NCBI GenBank assembly: GCA_009792885.1
Contig: WMCF01000177.1
Location: 124,001 to 188,000 of the forward strand
Reading direction: 5' to 3'
Origin: Eremophila alpestris peregrina
Lineage: Eukaryota; Chordata; Aves; Passeriformes; Alaudidae
DNA length: 64,000 nt
The translations under genes were made by a program, and so were the position numbers. The notes beneath the pieces were generated by a model. That model made no database searches. It was not told the DNA's origin and saw nothing but the letters and a program-made list of their open reading frames with translations. Shown here one piece after another: positions 39,901 through 54,900 of this stretch. Numbering within the stretch: position 1 is the stretch's first letter; each line of letters begins with the position of its first letter.

Positions 39901-42900
39901 TGGGTTTATGTCACAATACTTCTCATTACCTTTTATTAGAGGCTGCAGGGATGTGCAGGACTTCACCCCTGAATGTCCCTGCTTTTTTTCTTTTCCAAAA
40001 TAAACGAGGATATCATTAACCCTGCACCACTCCAGTGCTGAGGAATGCTGGGAGTGTGACTGCCACGAGCCTCCTAAATGGTCAGACTGGGAAGTTTCCC
40101 TGACACCAGCACTGCCCAGTTTCCTCCAGAATGTGCAGGGTGAGGGATGAGCCACTGCTCTTATTCCCAAGGAGGTCTCAGCTACAGGGAAAGCTAGGAA
40201 GGCCACAGAGAGGTGATTTCCTTGCTATGTTTGGGTCCCACAATCAGTGGCCCAGATCCCAAAGTGTTTAACAGCTACTTCTAGAAGTGATGGTTTAATC
40301 CTAAGAGCTGGTAGGAAACTCCTGTATTGAGAATACAGGGTGGGTAGAGCACTTTGCCTTCACCCATTTAAAAAATACCTGCACTGAAATGAACCTATTT
40401 TAGATTACTCAGGGTTTAGGGGAGCCTTTCTTTGTTTGAATTTTTTAATTTCATTTCAATAAAATATTTACTTTTTAGAATAGATCTTCACTGATGTCAC
40501 ATTTTAAATAAAGCCCCTCACTATCCCAAACAGATTCCAAAACCACACAACCTGAAGACCATCAGGGAATATTATTTCTTTTCAAATTCAGGAGCTGCAG
40601 CAGAGCATTTACAGTAAGGCTTTATGCTTTATTTAATGAGAAATTATTTATTTCTGTACTATCCTACATATCTTAAATGAATTCTAGTCTCTGAACTATA
40701 TCCCATACATCACATACAGCTTTTCTTCAGGTCAACACCTACAGCTTCTGGTCTCTTCCACAAGTCTCTTTCCGTGACATTTAGGCAGATCTGGAACATG
40801 GTGATGCTCATCAAACCATTTTTATTTCCCTCACAAAGCAAAATAAAAATAGCTGCTGCAATGCCAAAACAAATCTCTGGGGATCAAAGGGAGCAGGACA
40901 TGTTGCACCCACACAAAAATATTGCTGATTCCAAACGGAGACAGATCAAACGCGCTTTGGCTCGGCGGGTCAGGAAATAAACTACAGACAAGGTTTTAAT
41001 CAATAGTTTCCTGCTTATCAAGCTAGAAAGGATCTATATATTATTTATTATATGCCAGAAACTCCACTTGTTTGATTGGCCAACTTCTGTTAAGATGCTG
41101 ATATAAAATAGTTGAGTTTTTTATAAGATTTCATCGCCAAATTAATTGTTCAGAAAGTTGTCCTGATCAGCATCGGATTCAGGCTACCTTAAAAATAGAT
41201 GAACTTCTGGAAACATCTGCCAAAAGGAACAAGGGGAAGACAGGCTTAAGAATTAAAATCTGCTTTTGAAGTGCTTTGGAACAAGGACTTACAGTTCTGG
41301 CAGCAGCAGTCTGTGTTTGAGAGGCTGGAAAAGATGTAATCTCAGGAACCCAAATTTACTCAAATTAAAAGTCTCTCTAAAACACATTTGTACACATCCA
41401 GGAGATTCTTAGGAACTGAGATTACAAAGTCACTAAATATATTTAAGCAAATGTGTCTGCTGCCATCCCACAGCACCCTCTGCTCCAGGCAGGATCCCTC
41501 ACTCTGCCCATCTGCACTCAGCTGAGGGCTGAAATGTCAAGCTGGAATTATTCAAAATATTTCTTGGTACCAAGAAAATCCAGGGAAAGGAAGCAGGTTA
41601 AAATCCCCACCAAACTTATACATTGAAAACTATAAGGAAGACTTTGTGGGGCTGGAGCCAGAGATGGGAACAGAGCTGGGGAAGGGTCTGGAGCACCAGG
41701 AGCAGCTGAGGGAGCTGGGGGGGGGCTCAGCCTGGAGAAAAGGAGACTCAGGAGGGACCTTCTGGCTCTGCACAGCTCCCTGACAGGAGGGGGCAGGAAG
41801 GACTCTGATCCCAGGGAATGAAGGACAGGATAAGAAGGAATGGCCTCAATCTGTGTCAGGGGAGGCTCAGGTTGGTGGAAAGGCTGGTCAGGTACTGGCA
41901 CAGGATGCTCAGGCAAAAGGTGAAGTCTCCATCCCTGCAGGGATTTAAAAGCTGAGTGGATATGGGGACATGGGTCAGTGGTGGCCTTGACAGTGCTGGG
42001 GAATGGTTGGACTCGATGATCTTAGAGGTTTTTCCCAACCTAACTGATTCCATGATTCCAACATGCTCAGGTCACCTTTTACAGACATTTTCACATGATT
42101 TTGCTGGAAGTTCCCCCCATGCTCCTTACTGGATTCAGTGTTTCTGCTGCTGACTAACCTAACATGAGCAACAGCAGCAACAGCTCAATTTGAACAAAAT
42201 TTTAAATATTTATACATTTTTCAGACTAAGGGGAATAAACAAAGCCCAGAGAACAGAGGATGGGTGAAAGGAAGTGCTGAAGGACTTTGAAAGTCAAAGA
42301 GCAAAAATTGCAGCAATATCCCAGAGACTGGATGTCCCAGGGAGCAGAAGGCAAAGAGATCCCACTGAGTTGGACTTGATGCTCCTTGTGGGCCTCTTTC
42401 AACTCAGGATATTCTCTGAGGACAAAGCCATCAAGATGCTGCTGGAAGCTCTGTTGTTTTAGTCACACCCTTCCATGGCTAAGAGGAACATTTTCTGGAG
42501 TGTGGACCCCAGAAACCAGAGTGAGATCCAGAGTGGGACTGAAATACAAGAGACAGACACTTTTCTCAATAACTCCATCAAACCAACCCAACCATGGAGC
42601 ACATCTGCAACAGCAACTGGCCCCTGGTGTTCAGCATTAAGCATTTCCAAACAAACCCATGGATGAAGGGCTCTTATAACCAATAAATACTTATCCTAAC
42701 ATTTGCCAGACTAAAATGATGAACTGTTTCTGTTCAGGGCATTGCTCAACACAGACAATCAGAAAATTAGAACATCAGAATAAATCAAAGCTCATCACTT
42801 TTGCATCACTTAGGAAGAGTAGGGTATTGCTGCACTGAGCAATTCCAAGTAAGAATCCTTCCAAAGTGGTATTTATGAGGCTACAGGTCTCTAAAGACTT

Positions 42901-45900
42901 CAAACATCTCAGCTCATTGAGGTGTTTGTCCATCTTCCCTCATAATTGATGTGGAGGACAGCATAGACTGACCCAGGAGAGAAAAGAAAGGCAGTGGATG
43001 GATATTTGGGTTTGGGCAGTTCTTATGACCATCCAAACACAACTTAATATTACATTTGCACAGCCATGTACATATCTGAGTTTGCCTAGGAGGGTTTCTG
43101 AGCCTCACTCCATCACTGAAACCTCTGGAGCACAGCTGGCACCACATGCTGCTTTCCAGGAAAGCAAGACTAAAAAACCCAAACCCATTTCTCACAGAAA
43201 ATGATGTCCTTTTTACACACACACACACATTGGACATCACAAGCTATTTTGGGTCACTGCTATGAAAATGCACCTTAGGAAGGGCACAGTGCTCAGAGCT
43301 GGGGTTTAGACCCCAGTCCCTGAGCACAGACTCAGTTAATGAGAAGTGGATTTAAATACAACTGGAAAGTGAGTGCGAGCACCCAAACGAATTAAAGCCC
43401 TAATGAGGATTAAACACTCCTGGAGTTTATTAACTGTGACAACCCTTATCCCATCTCTCAGCATTATGCAAATCTAGGGAGCACCCATAAAGATGTGCTG
43501 ACAGACTCAGCTGGTCAACACAAAATTACTGCACCTTCAACAACTCTGGTCAACACAACATTGTTAAATCCCAGTTTTTCACTGGGGACATCACAGACGT
43601 GGGGGAAAGGTCACTGTACCCACTCCATATTTTCTACAGGCTATGAGAACTTGAAAAGCTGATATTTAAATGCCATTTCTCAAGCACTCTGGAAAATTCC
43701 TTGGATTGAGAAGACTTTTTAGAAGGCAGCCTGACTTGTTAGCCCCAAAGGAAACTTGGTGCTTTGCTGTTCAGTCCATAAGACTTGCTGCATTGCTGGT
43801 CAGGGTCCTTTTTACCTGCAGTTTTCCAGCTTTTTCCCAGGAGGCTCTGTGTGTGTGTATCCCATTATGGACACTATTGTTATTTATTCACACTGGATAA
43901 ACACATTGCCAGTGCCAGCATTCCCTACCAATGCAGAACTCCCACCCATCCTAAAAAAAATGGCTTTACAAGCAACACTCCTTGTAATTTCCCAAGAACC
44001 TGCTCCAAAAATTCACTTATTAAAACAGGAGTGATGTTGCTACAGCCATAGGAACTACCTATGGATTCTTTCTCTCCTGGTGACTCCCCAACTCTTCCGG
44101 AACATGAGGACACGTGTGCAGCTGTTTCCTGCCCTCCAGGAAAAAAACAAGCAACACCTTCCCCTTTCACACTCCTATCAACAAATACTGAACAATTACA
44201 GTAATTCCAAGGTGAAAAGGAATGTTTCTTTCCAGGTGTGAAGTTTGCAGGATTTGGTGTAAAACATAAAGAACGAGTGTTCAATTACTTAAGTAGAGTT
44301 GGGCACCACAAAATACATTTTCTTCTAATGGAGAGAAGAAACAGAGATTCCTCTTCTCTTCAGGAAATCAGATCTGAACACAGGAAGAGAGGAAATATCC
44401 CCTTTTCCCTTAGGGCCTTTGATGGGCTTCCTATAATTTCTATACAAGGATGAAAGGTGCTTCCAATGAAATGTTCAGGGAAAAAAAAAGTAGCAGTAGA
44501 ATTCTTCCTCTTAAGGAAATCCCTCCAAAAATCAAACCTGGATTTGTGGCTTTTGTGGCTCTGTGGAAGCTTCATTTGTTTGCTTTTCTTTTCATATGTG
44601 GAATAAATTTTCAGCACGTTCTCTGATTAATCAATTGGTGTTCCTGCTCACAGGGATGTGGCACTAAATCCCAGGAACCTGCTGATATCCTACCACAGAA
44701 ATTATTTAGTGAGTTATTATCATACACAGGATTTGATTTTCATTATCATTCAATGTCTGGTTTGAAATCCTTATCAGCCATTCCCATTTCCCCCCCATTT
44801 ATTCTCTAAGGTGAAATTTGGCTTCATAATTTCATTTGTACTTACTGTAACACAAATGTCTCCTTCCAATATGACTCACAGGAAAAAACCCACATTTTAA
44901 AACCTACTGAATTTTGCCCATGGTATTAAGAACTTTCAGATTAAAATCTCCCTCTTTCAATCACTTCTGTGGGTTTAAATGATGTATTTCATTTCCAAGT
45001 AGAGAAAAAATCAGGAAAAGAGTGTATGTGTTTTCTTTCAACAAAAGCACGTTGCATGCAAGTAAACGATTAAAGAAATCAATTTCTATTCTAAAAAAAA
45101 ACCCTAAAATTTATGCTTCCTTTTTTAAAAAAATACACATATTAATAATGCTTACTGTGAAGAGGGATAGGATTTATCCAAGATTAGAACCAGCAAAAGA
45201 AGGAGGAATTCAAGCTCTCCTAATGCACTTGATTTGGATCACCTAAAGGGATCTAATGACCAGGAGCAGAAGCCAACCCCCCATTCTCAGTGAGCCTTGG
45301 ATGTGCAGACAATTAAAAACAGCCCAGGTGGGCATCTCAGAGATGATGCTCTGCAGCAATCACTAATTAAGAGATTAAAAAAAGCAATGTGAAAATACAC
45401 TTTGATTTGAATAGCACTGAGGGGTGCCAGATACTACTCACAGTGCTTGTGTTTAGAGGAGTAACAACCACTAAAACACCATAAAAATCCAGTTTTTATC
45501 TCTGACACTGTTACTGCTCCACAAGGGCTGAGAAAACTCACATGGAAAGTGGCTGCAGCTTGGGGTTGTGGTTGTAGGGAGAGAACTGCTGAGGGTGGTT
45601 TGCTGGGTCTGACATTGCTGTGCTGAGATGGAGCAGCAACAAAGGAAGGGAGAGACACAGCTGTGAGAGCTAAATTAGGGAAAGAGCAGAAAGTGAGGAG
45701 GATGGTGAGGAAGGAGAGCAGCACCACACACAAAACCTGCTGGAGAATCTGTGGCTCCTCACTGAAACTGGAAGGACATTTCTGGGTTTGAAGGAAACAC
45801 AGAAACCTCCCAGTTGCTGGAATCAGACAAGGACTTGATCCCTCTTCTGGTCCAAAAGCAGGTTTTAGTGCCTTGTTTAGAGAATCCCAGCATGGTTTGG

Positions 45901-48900
45901 GTTGGAAAAAACCTTAGGGATAATCCAGTTCCACCCCCTGCCATGGACAGGGACACCTCCTGCTAGGCCAGGTTGCTCCAAGCACCACCCTACACAGCCT
46001 TGGACAATTCCAGAGATCCAGGGGCAGCCACAGCTGCTCTGGACAACCTCTGCCAGGGCCTCACCACCCTCACAGCCAACAATTTCTTCCCAATATTCCA
46101 TCTATCTTCTCAATATCTGGCAGTGGGAAGCTGTTTCCCCTTGTCCTGTCCCTCCAGGCCCTTCTCCCAAGTCCCTCTCCAGCTCTCCTGGAGCCCCCTT
46201 AGGCCCTGGAAGGAGCTCTGAGCTCTCCCCAGAGCCTTCTCCTCTCCAGGTGAACACCCCCAGCTCTTCCAGCCTGGCTCCAGAGCAGAGGGGCTCCAGC
46301 CCTTGGAGCATCTCCATGGCCTCCTCTGGACTCTCTCCAGCAGCTCCATGTCCTTCTGATGCTGGGTACCCCAGAGCTGGAGGCAGGTGGGGTTTCATGA
46401 GGGCAGAGTAGAGGGGAAGAATCCCCTCCCATGCCATGTGTTCTACTCCATCCATGGCTAGCAGGATGAACACACTAACCCAGGATGAGAACATTGTGAT
46501 ATTAAAATATTTGAAATTGTTTTTTAGAAATGTTTTTTTTTAATTAATGAATTACTAGTGGTTTATAATTTCCTAGAGCTGAAAGTAAGCAAGTAGCTTT
46601 GAATGACTTCCTTGTCAACCTGATGATATCTTGACACTGGAAAATTGTCCCTCTAGATAAACTTCTCGAATTGACTTGTCCCATTGGGATTTTTGGGAAG
46701 GGAGTTAGTATGGTCTGGGAAATCCCCTTAAAATGCCTGTGACTAATACAGACAGCCAAGTCAGAGAAGGACCTTTGTCCAAGGAAGGTGACTGAAGGTA
46801 CCAACTGGCCCAAGGTGGCCCTGGAAGGCACTGAGAAACTGGTACAAGAGGAGGGAGAGCACAAGAAGAATAAGAAAAAAGATGCAACATAGAATTTGAA
46901 ACTAATACCTAAACTCCCTCTCTGAAAGTGAGAACTTTACACCTGATTTAGTGACAAAATCCTGAAGTGCTTGAGCATTACACTGGGGCACAACGCAGCA
47001 TTGTATGGTAATGACATTCCAGGCTATTTTTTCTCATTGGAAAATCCACCCATAAGTTCTGGAATACATCACTGACACTTGCATCTCTTGGATAAAATCC
47101 ACTGGCAGGACAACCTGCTGCCTCCCAGCTCCAGGGTGATAGTGGAAGGTTTCTGCCAGGATGTGGCAGCCAGCTGGGAGGGTGGGAGCCAGAGATAGTG
47201 CAAGGCTTCAGTGCTTTGTTGCTGTTTTTTGAAGTATTTCCTTTGCAGGTACATTTATGGAATTAAAGCATAAAAATGAACCTTTAAAGGAATGTTCAAA
47301 CTACTTTTAAGCCAACTTTTCCTCTTTTTTGTTGTAATCCAAAATGAAAAAATGTGTTTTTCTCTCCTTTTCTTTCCATGATGCCTTTAAAGAGATTTTC
47401 CCTCCTCCTTAATTGTACATAAAAATAATTTTAAAACCTTTTTTGCAGGCTGAAGCTGGAGTGTGCATTGACAGTCTGAGTTCTCTTAGGGAAATGACCC
47501 AGGGGAATGACAGGATTTTAATGAGATGTTCAGATAAAATATGAGTGTGGAAAATGACCTCATGCTTCTCCTGCCCGAGCATGATATAACAGTGCTGGGT
47601 GCCAAGGCAGGGATTAAGCTCGACTCTGATATCCTGCAAGAGTACTTTCCTCTGGGTGTTAAGCCTCTGTTTTAAAAAATCCCTAATCCTGCTTGTCTCA
47701 GCCCATGCCCTGTGAGCCAAGGGGGAACCCCAAAGGCTGCTCTGTTCATCCCAGAAGCAGGACATGGATGCAGATGGAAACCAGATATGTTGGGTCACAG
47801 CAGGGAAGGGAGCAGAACAGGGGGAAATCACAATTCCCTACACACACACAAGGGTGACTTGGGACTCACTCAAAGGCTGAACACAGTGATAGACCAATTT
47901 TGGGTCATGAAGAGCTCAGTGTGAGCTGTCCGTGTGTGCTCTGGGAGCCCTGAACTCTCCCATGCCCTGGGGGCTGAGTCTCCAGTGTGAGCAGCAGGAA
48001 AGGGGGATTCTGTCCCTCTGCCCCACTCAGGTGAGACCCCACCTGCTGAGCTGCTTCCAGCTCTGGGGCTGACATCAGGAGGATGTGGAACTGCCAGAGA
48101 GAGTCCAGAGGAGGCCATGGAAATGCTCCAAGGGCTGGAGCCCCTCTGCTCTGGAGCCAGGCTGGCAGAGCTGGGGGTGCTCACCTGGAGAAGGCTCCAG
48201 GGAGAGCTCAGAGCCCCTGGCAGGGCCTAAAGGGGCTCCAGGAGAGCTGGAGAGGGACTGGGGACAAGGGATGGAGGGACAGGACACAGGGAATGGCTTC
48301 CCACTGCCACAGGGCAGAGTTAGATGAGATATTGGGAAGGAATTCTCTCTGAGGGTGGTGAGGCCCTGGCAGAGGTTGCCACACCCAAGTACAGCCTTTT
48401 ATGTCTGTGCAGCCTTTTTCCTAAATTTATCTATGTCCTCAAGCTTGTAACACAAATCTTGCTAGAGATTTTCCCCACGTCCTGACTGAGGAGTCAGGTG
48501 GTTACAAGCATCTCTTCCTAAAGAGATTTCACTCAGAGCCTTTGGATTTGAGCACTGTGGTTAGAAAGTGTCATCTGTAACAAATAAAACCTAAAAGAAA
48601 GGAAAAAAACCTACTCTCTCTTCCTGAAATTAAACCCTTCCAGAAAACAAGGCTGCAGTTCTTGCTTCTCCTGTGGAGAAGATGATGAAAGGAGACACAT
48701 GGAACATCCCTCAGGGAAAGGTACTCACACAGAGCCATCCTGAGCCCACCAGAGAGTGACAGGAGAATGGAGCCACCAGGCAGCTGAGTCTGAAGGATCA
48801 ACTGATGACGAAATGTGTCTTCCTCCACCTTGGTGCATCCAGAGTCTGTTCTGCCAATGGCACAAACTGAGCTCCCATTCCACCCATGTTAGCAGAGTGA

Positions 48901-51900
48901 AACCAGTACAAAAAACAATTAAGAAATTCTGGCATGAGTAGAAGATGTATGATCTGATGTGAGGAGGCCACATTTAGGGAAATTTGCTCAGCATTTACAG
49001 GCACAACGTACTGGGATCCTCACCAAGGAGTCCAATCAATCACCAAAACCAGCCCTCGAGCCTCTAAAAGCCACATCCTGCCTTTAGGTTGGTCCTTCCC
49101 CAGCAGAGGGTGAGTGCAGACAAACTTGTTCTGCCAGTGCACCATCGTCATCATTCCAGGTTATTTTTAACACTGTTTTTTGGCAAGGTTTCCCAAAGAG
49201 AAGTTATTTCTCATCACACCTCAGCTGTTACTGCTGTAGAGGCAAAGTTTGTGCAACAGATCCTTTCCAGCCAGAGAACTTCTACACCTCCTCCTTCTCC
49301 TTCAGCCACTGACCAACAGCCCTGGGCTGAGGAAAAAAATCAGCCTGAATCTCATATTCCAAGTAACTGCACCAAAATGACATCCCTTGTGGGAAGAGCT
49401 GGCTAACTAACCCAGGAACAGCTTGTCTGCATTCCTTGAAAAGTTTTCACATGATTGTAGTAGAAATTTAAGTAACTAAAAGAACTCTGTGACATTAAAG
49501 CATCTTTGGAGTAATCAGAAGTAATTAAAAGAATCCTTTAAAGAGCTGAGAATGGATTTCATTTGAAAGGGCAGCTGGAGTGGGCTATAGGCAGAGCAAT
49601 CCATGGACAGTCAGCATTTCCCCTCCTGAAGTCCTGATCTTGGACTTCGCTCAGGAATCTTGGAATCAATCCCAATGTCTTCCTTGTTTTCCCAGACATC
49701 AGTGCCAAATAAATAGCAGGAACACAGTTTAACACACAGGGATTTCCATGGTGGCACAGAGCAGAAGAGTGACTGCAGCAGCTTTTGAACGAGGATGTGC
49801 ATTTCCAAGGGAAAAGTGAGAAACCTCATCCCACAAAAAGGTTTCTTTTGAAGTTCCACCCTCCCAGGTTGCCCTCATGTCCTGAAGCAGAGACACTCAC
49901 TTGGCTCTTAAAAGCTTTGTGGGGTTTCAGTTTTTATTCCATTTATATTTTCCTGTGAATTCTGAATCCACTCATCAACGCAGCAGCTCTTTAAAGGGCT
50001 CCTGCTGAGCTCCTCACGTTAATCACCTGTGGTGACAACGAGTCTCCTCAGCTAATGGCTTTTGGGATAAGTAGGTGCTTCCAGCAGTTCTGCTGCTTTC
50101 TATTCCATTAAGTGTCCCTGTCCTCATACCTCAGGACTGAGAGTTTTCATTTCATGCTATTAATTATTTTGTCTCCTTCCCACTTTTTCTCCTTGAATAT
50201 TTTCAGGCTCATGATTAATTGTAACTATGATCTTTTCCTTAGCTGTTTTTTTTTAACATCTTAGGTAATGTTCTGCCACTTGGCCCTGGAACTCCATTTC
50301 TTCTCCCTTATAATGGGCTGAAAATGGCCCAGCCAGTTTCACTACAAGGATATAGAGAATAAAATATCACTCAGTTCTTTGCTGTAATGAAATACTTTTT
50401 TGACTCATTACAGTTCCCTCCACAAGGCTTCTCTGCCTTGTGTCTCTGCCAATATTGGGCTGAAAATTAAGTGTTTGTGCTGAAAATGAGATATTCTCCC
50501 TGATTTTAAGTCCCTAACACAGCAGAGTTTTTCATCCCAAATAACCATCCTGTAATGGTCATTCCAAGTGCCTTGTAGTCCTCAGCAAAAATTCATCCCA
50601 GGTGAAGAAGCTCCAGGTAAAGTGACACTTGGTGAGATAAAAAAATAAAATCCAATGATTTTGTGGCACCAGAAGAGAAAGATGTGCCTGGCCCACCACT
50701 CCTGGCAAAGGCTCTCTCCTCTCTCCTTCTCCCAAAGGACACAAATACAATTCTCCTCCCACTCCAAGAAGTCTCTCTGGCTCTGTTGAGCCAACACAGA
50801 CCCAGAGACAATGAATATGAGAGGATGAAAGAGCAATGGAAGCAAAGCTGTGGAGTCCTCAGCAAATGCCTCCAGAAGACTTGGACTTTCCTCTCCTGCT
50901 CTGCTGTCACCCAAAACACAAGGTTCAATGTTTGCCACCCCCTGCCTAATCCTGCACAATCAGACTGTCAGCAGCCTGAATATTTTGGTTTGTAAATCTG
51001 GCCTGAACTGCATCCCTGCTTTTTTTAACTAATCATGAGCTGATTTCACATGGCCTTACAGCTGCACCTATTTATGCAGAATAAATAGCATTTCACAGAT
51101 TTAATTGTAATTTGGGTGCTCTGGACAGAGTCACAGAACAGCTCCATGGTGACCTTCCATGGCCATGTAACAACAGCATGGAGCTCCCAGCTGCTAAAGA
51201 ACATCTGGCCATTTGAACAAAGGCATGGTCATGGAATGCCAGACAGGTTTGGCTTGGAAAGGACCTTCAGTGTCATCCAGTTCCACCTCCTGCCATGGGT
51301 AGGGACACCTGCCACTAGACCAGGTTGCTCCAAGCACTGTAAAATCTGGCCTTGGACACTTCCAGGGATCCAGGGGCAGCCACAGCTTTTTTTGGGCATC
51401 CTGTGCCAGGGCCTTCACAGAGAAGGATTCCTTCCCAATATCCCATCTAACCCTGCCTCTGGCAGTGGGAGCCATTCCCTGTGTCCTGTCCCTCCATTCC
51501 TTGTTTCCAGTCCCTCTCCAGCTCTCCTGGATCCTCTTTAGGTCCTGAAGGGGCTCTGAGCTCTCCCTGGAGCCATCTCTTCTCCAAGAGAACACCCCCA
51601 GCTCTGCCAGCCTGGCTCCAGAGCAGAGGGGCTCCAGCCCTTGGAGCTTCTCCATGGCCCCCTCTGGACCCTCTCCAGCAGCTCCACATCCTGATATTGG
51701 GGATTTCAGGGCTGGGTCAGCTCTGCAGGTGGGGTTTCACAAGAGCAGGGCAGAGGGGAAGAATCCCCCCTCTCCCTGCTGCCAATGGGGGAGTTGGGGG
51801 CTGCTGGCCCAACATCTGCTCCCCACAGCTGCTCCCCTGCCTTGCTGGGGGTACAACTCAGTCCTTTTCAGTTCCCCTGAGTTTTCAGACACCCATTTTC

Positions 51901-54900
51901 CACTTACAATTCTGAACACACATTCAGTTAAATACAGGGCATGCTCATAGTGACAAGCATCACAGCAAAAAGCTCACAACAGCTCTCCAGAATTAAAGAA
52001 AGGCAAGAATCAGGTCAGTTGTTAACCAAGAAGTTGTCTCACGTCTTTTATTTCCCTTCTGTTGCACAATTTCACATCAGATTTCTCCCAAAAGTGTGAA
52101 TTAATTCGCTTTCTAACCCTTAGGGTAAAATGTCCTTGATCACAAATGGCTTAAAATTACGAAGATCTGTTAAAATTATGTTTATAAGCAAAGTCACTTG
52201 CTTAACAAACACCAACCATATTGTTTAAATGAAGTTAATGAATTGAAAACATCATGGAAAATTTTTTTGTCTGCAGGAATGTAAAACAGGGCTCACTAAC
52301 AGATGTATTTACTTTGATAATGAGTTTTTTCTCGTCTGATGAAGAACAGGGAAAAAATGCAGAGACTGGTGAAAAACAGAGAAGCAGGTGCTGGACACCA
52401 GCCTGATAAACAGAAGAGATGGGATGGAAAGCAGGCAGGGATGTTTGCAGAGCTCAGCCACAGCCTCATCTCCAGCACAATGGAAAGGGGATGGAACCCC
52501 CAACCAAGATGGATTTGAGAGAGTTAAATGAGTGGATGAGTCAAAGCACATTCTAATGGCCTTGGAGACCTGCAGCGAGCAGAGATGGAAAAAAACTGAA
52601 TTCCTTGGATTATTTAGATAGAAGCAGGAAGACAGATGTGGCCCAGGAGGGCAGTTCCCTGCATGGATTAAGATGATACTCAGATTACAAACAGGATCAA
52701 GAGAAAGATTTTTAACAACCCCAAGTTCTCCACAAAGATGTGACTGAATTGCTCTGCTCCTGCATGTTTCCTACAAAACATCAGTCAAATCACTTGATAT
52801 TTAGTGCACCTTTTTTTCTTTCTTTTGAATATCTGAACAGTGGCCTGTGAAACTTTCCTATCTCAGTATAACTGCAAAAATGCACAGAATATATGAAAAA
52901 AAAGCCCAGAGTCTGGAGTTGAGGGGCTCTTTGGGAAGGACAACAGCAACCCACAGCACGTTACTTTGCTGCCATTAAAATCCCATTTTCCCCTTTTTCA
53001 GCTATGTGCCTGCTGTATTTTACCTTATCAGGGAGAAGATGGCTGTGCCTGCAGAGATGCCCAATGCTCAAGACAGATCTGAATCAAAACAGTCCAATCA
53101 CCACTACTACCACTGATGGCTCTATTGCTCCCAGAGCCTTTCCCAAGGGTCCTTCCCATTGGTAAATGAAGTGGAATTCTGCAGCTCACTGTTCCCAAAC
53201 ACTGCACTGTGATTTCTCTGGAAAGCCATGAAGTGCTGCTGGCTCCATTAATGCACCATCTCACTCCTGATAGAGTCTTTGGCAGCTGTTCTGGACAATA
53301 GCCCAAGACCTCAGCACACAAGTGCAGCTTTTCATGTCTGTGCAGCCTTTTCCTTACATTCATCTATGGCCTAAAGCTTCTAAACCTGTGCACTTGCCTA
53401 AACAGCCCAGTTGTTTAAAACACTGCATTAAAACACCATCCAGTGCTATAAAAGGAAAAATGGCTGGTTCCAGGAGGCAGCTCCATGGTAGATGAGCCAG
53501 TGTGGCTCAGGAGATAAGAGGCAGCTGCCAGAGGTAAATTTAAGCATTATTTCTTAATGTGGTGTCACTGGTTGCCAGAGGAGGTGCAGCCAGAGGGGAT
53601 GGCAGCTCCCCTGCAGGGTCTCACATCAAGCCCATGTTTGCCATCAGTCCCTGCAAAAGCAGATCTCCCCTTGATCACCCTCTCCTTCATTTCAGAAAGA
53701 GCTACAGCTCCAGTGTCATGGGGATGTACTGGAATGTTAATACCATGGTCAGACACAACCTCTAAAGAATGAAACATGAGTTACTGAACGATGAGAAATG
53801 CTGATGGCTTTGTAGTGTCTTCCTGAAAAACCACATGCTCATCCCATAATTCCTGTAAATCCCAAGGACACTGACTACACACCCAGAATCCCACCCTGGA
53901 GTTTGGGTCACAACTATTTATTTGCTCCTACTTATGGCCCTGCTCAAGGAGGTGCTGCTGCCACACACCTTGAATGCTCCTGGGTAAAAGAAACTAAAAT
54001 GAAATCTTCTCTCTGCTGGGAAGAACTTGCTCAGCTGAAGATGACAGCACCAGCAACTGCTGGCACACAGGAGTGTGTGGATTTTAATTGCTGGAATCCT
54101 GTCTCTGCGCTGGATATCAGTGTTACATTTAAGCTGTTACCTGATCTGGATCAAAGACTCACAGACTGTTTGAGCTGGGAGGGACCTTAAAGCCCATCCC
54201 ATTCCAGCCCCTGCTATGGGCAGGGACACCTCCCACCAGGCCTCCAAGCACTGTCCAGTCTGGCCTTGGACACTTCCAGGGATGGGACAGTGACAGCTTC
54301 TCTGGGCACCCTGTGCCAGGGCCTCACCACCCTCACAGGGAGGAATTCCTTCCCAATATCCCATCTCACCCTGCCCTCTGGCAGTTTGGAGCCATTTCCC
54401 CCTGTCCTGTGACTACAGGCCCTTGTGAAAACTCACTCTGGAGCCTTCTTGTAGGCCCCCATCAGGCACAGGAATCCAGTCCTTAGATCCTCAAAGATCA
54501 TCAATAATTATATGTGGGCAAGAATCAAAAAGTCTTGACTTTATTAAAAGACACGCAGAGTTTACAAAGTCAGTATTTCTTCCTAACTTTAAAATGGCAC
54601 ATTATTCCTGGGGGAAAAGCCCAACTCAACTCCTGGGGCAAAGCCATAAAGAGGAAGTCCTAAGAGAGGAAGCACAATATGAATTAACAGAGAGGAGGTG
54701 GTTGCCAGTTGCAGCTTCTCCTTCAGCACTGCAGGCTTCCAGCTTCTGGGAGAAGACAAGATCTCAGGGAGACCTCAAGAGCCTCTTCCAGTGCCTAAAG
54801 GGGCTCCAGAAGAGTTGGAGAGGGGCTTGGGACAAGGGCCTGGAGGGACTTTGGATAAGGGGGAATGGCTTCCTACTGCCAGAGGGCAGGGTTAGATGGG

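Noticed and set aside
47409..47831. 140-codon open frame on the minus strand in intron A-B
   Set aside because: No recognisable domain, no myosin similarity, and exons A and B are contiguous in the protein, so no extra exon is needed.
48083..48352. Open frames of 80-90 residues with Gly, Ser and Arg-rich text
   Set aside because: This is the ORF2 remnant of a CR1 fragment, not a host gene.
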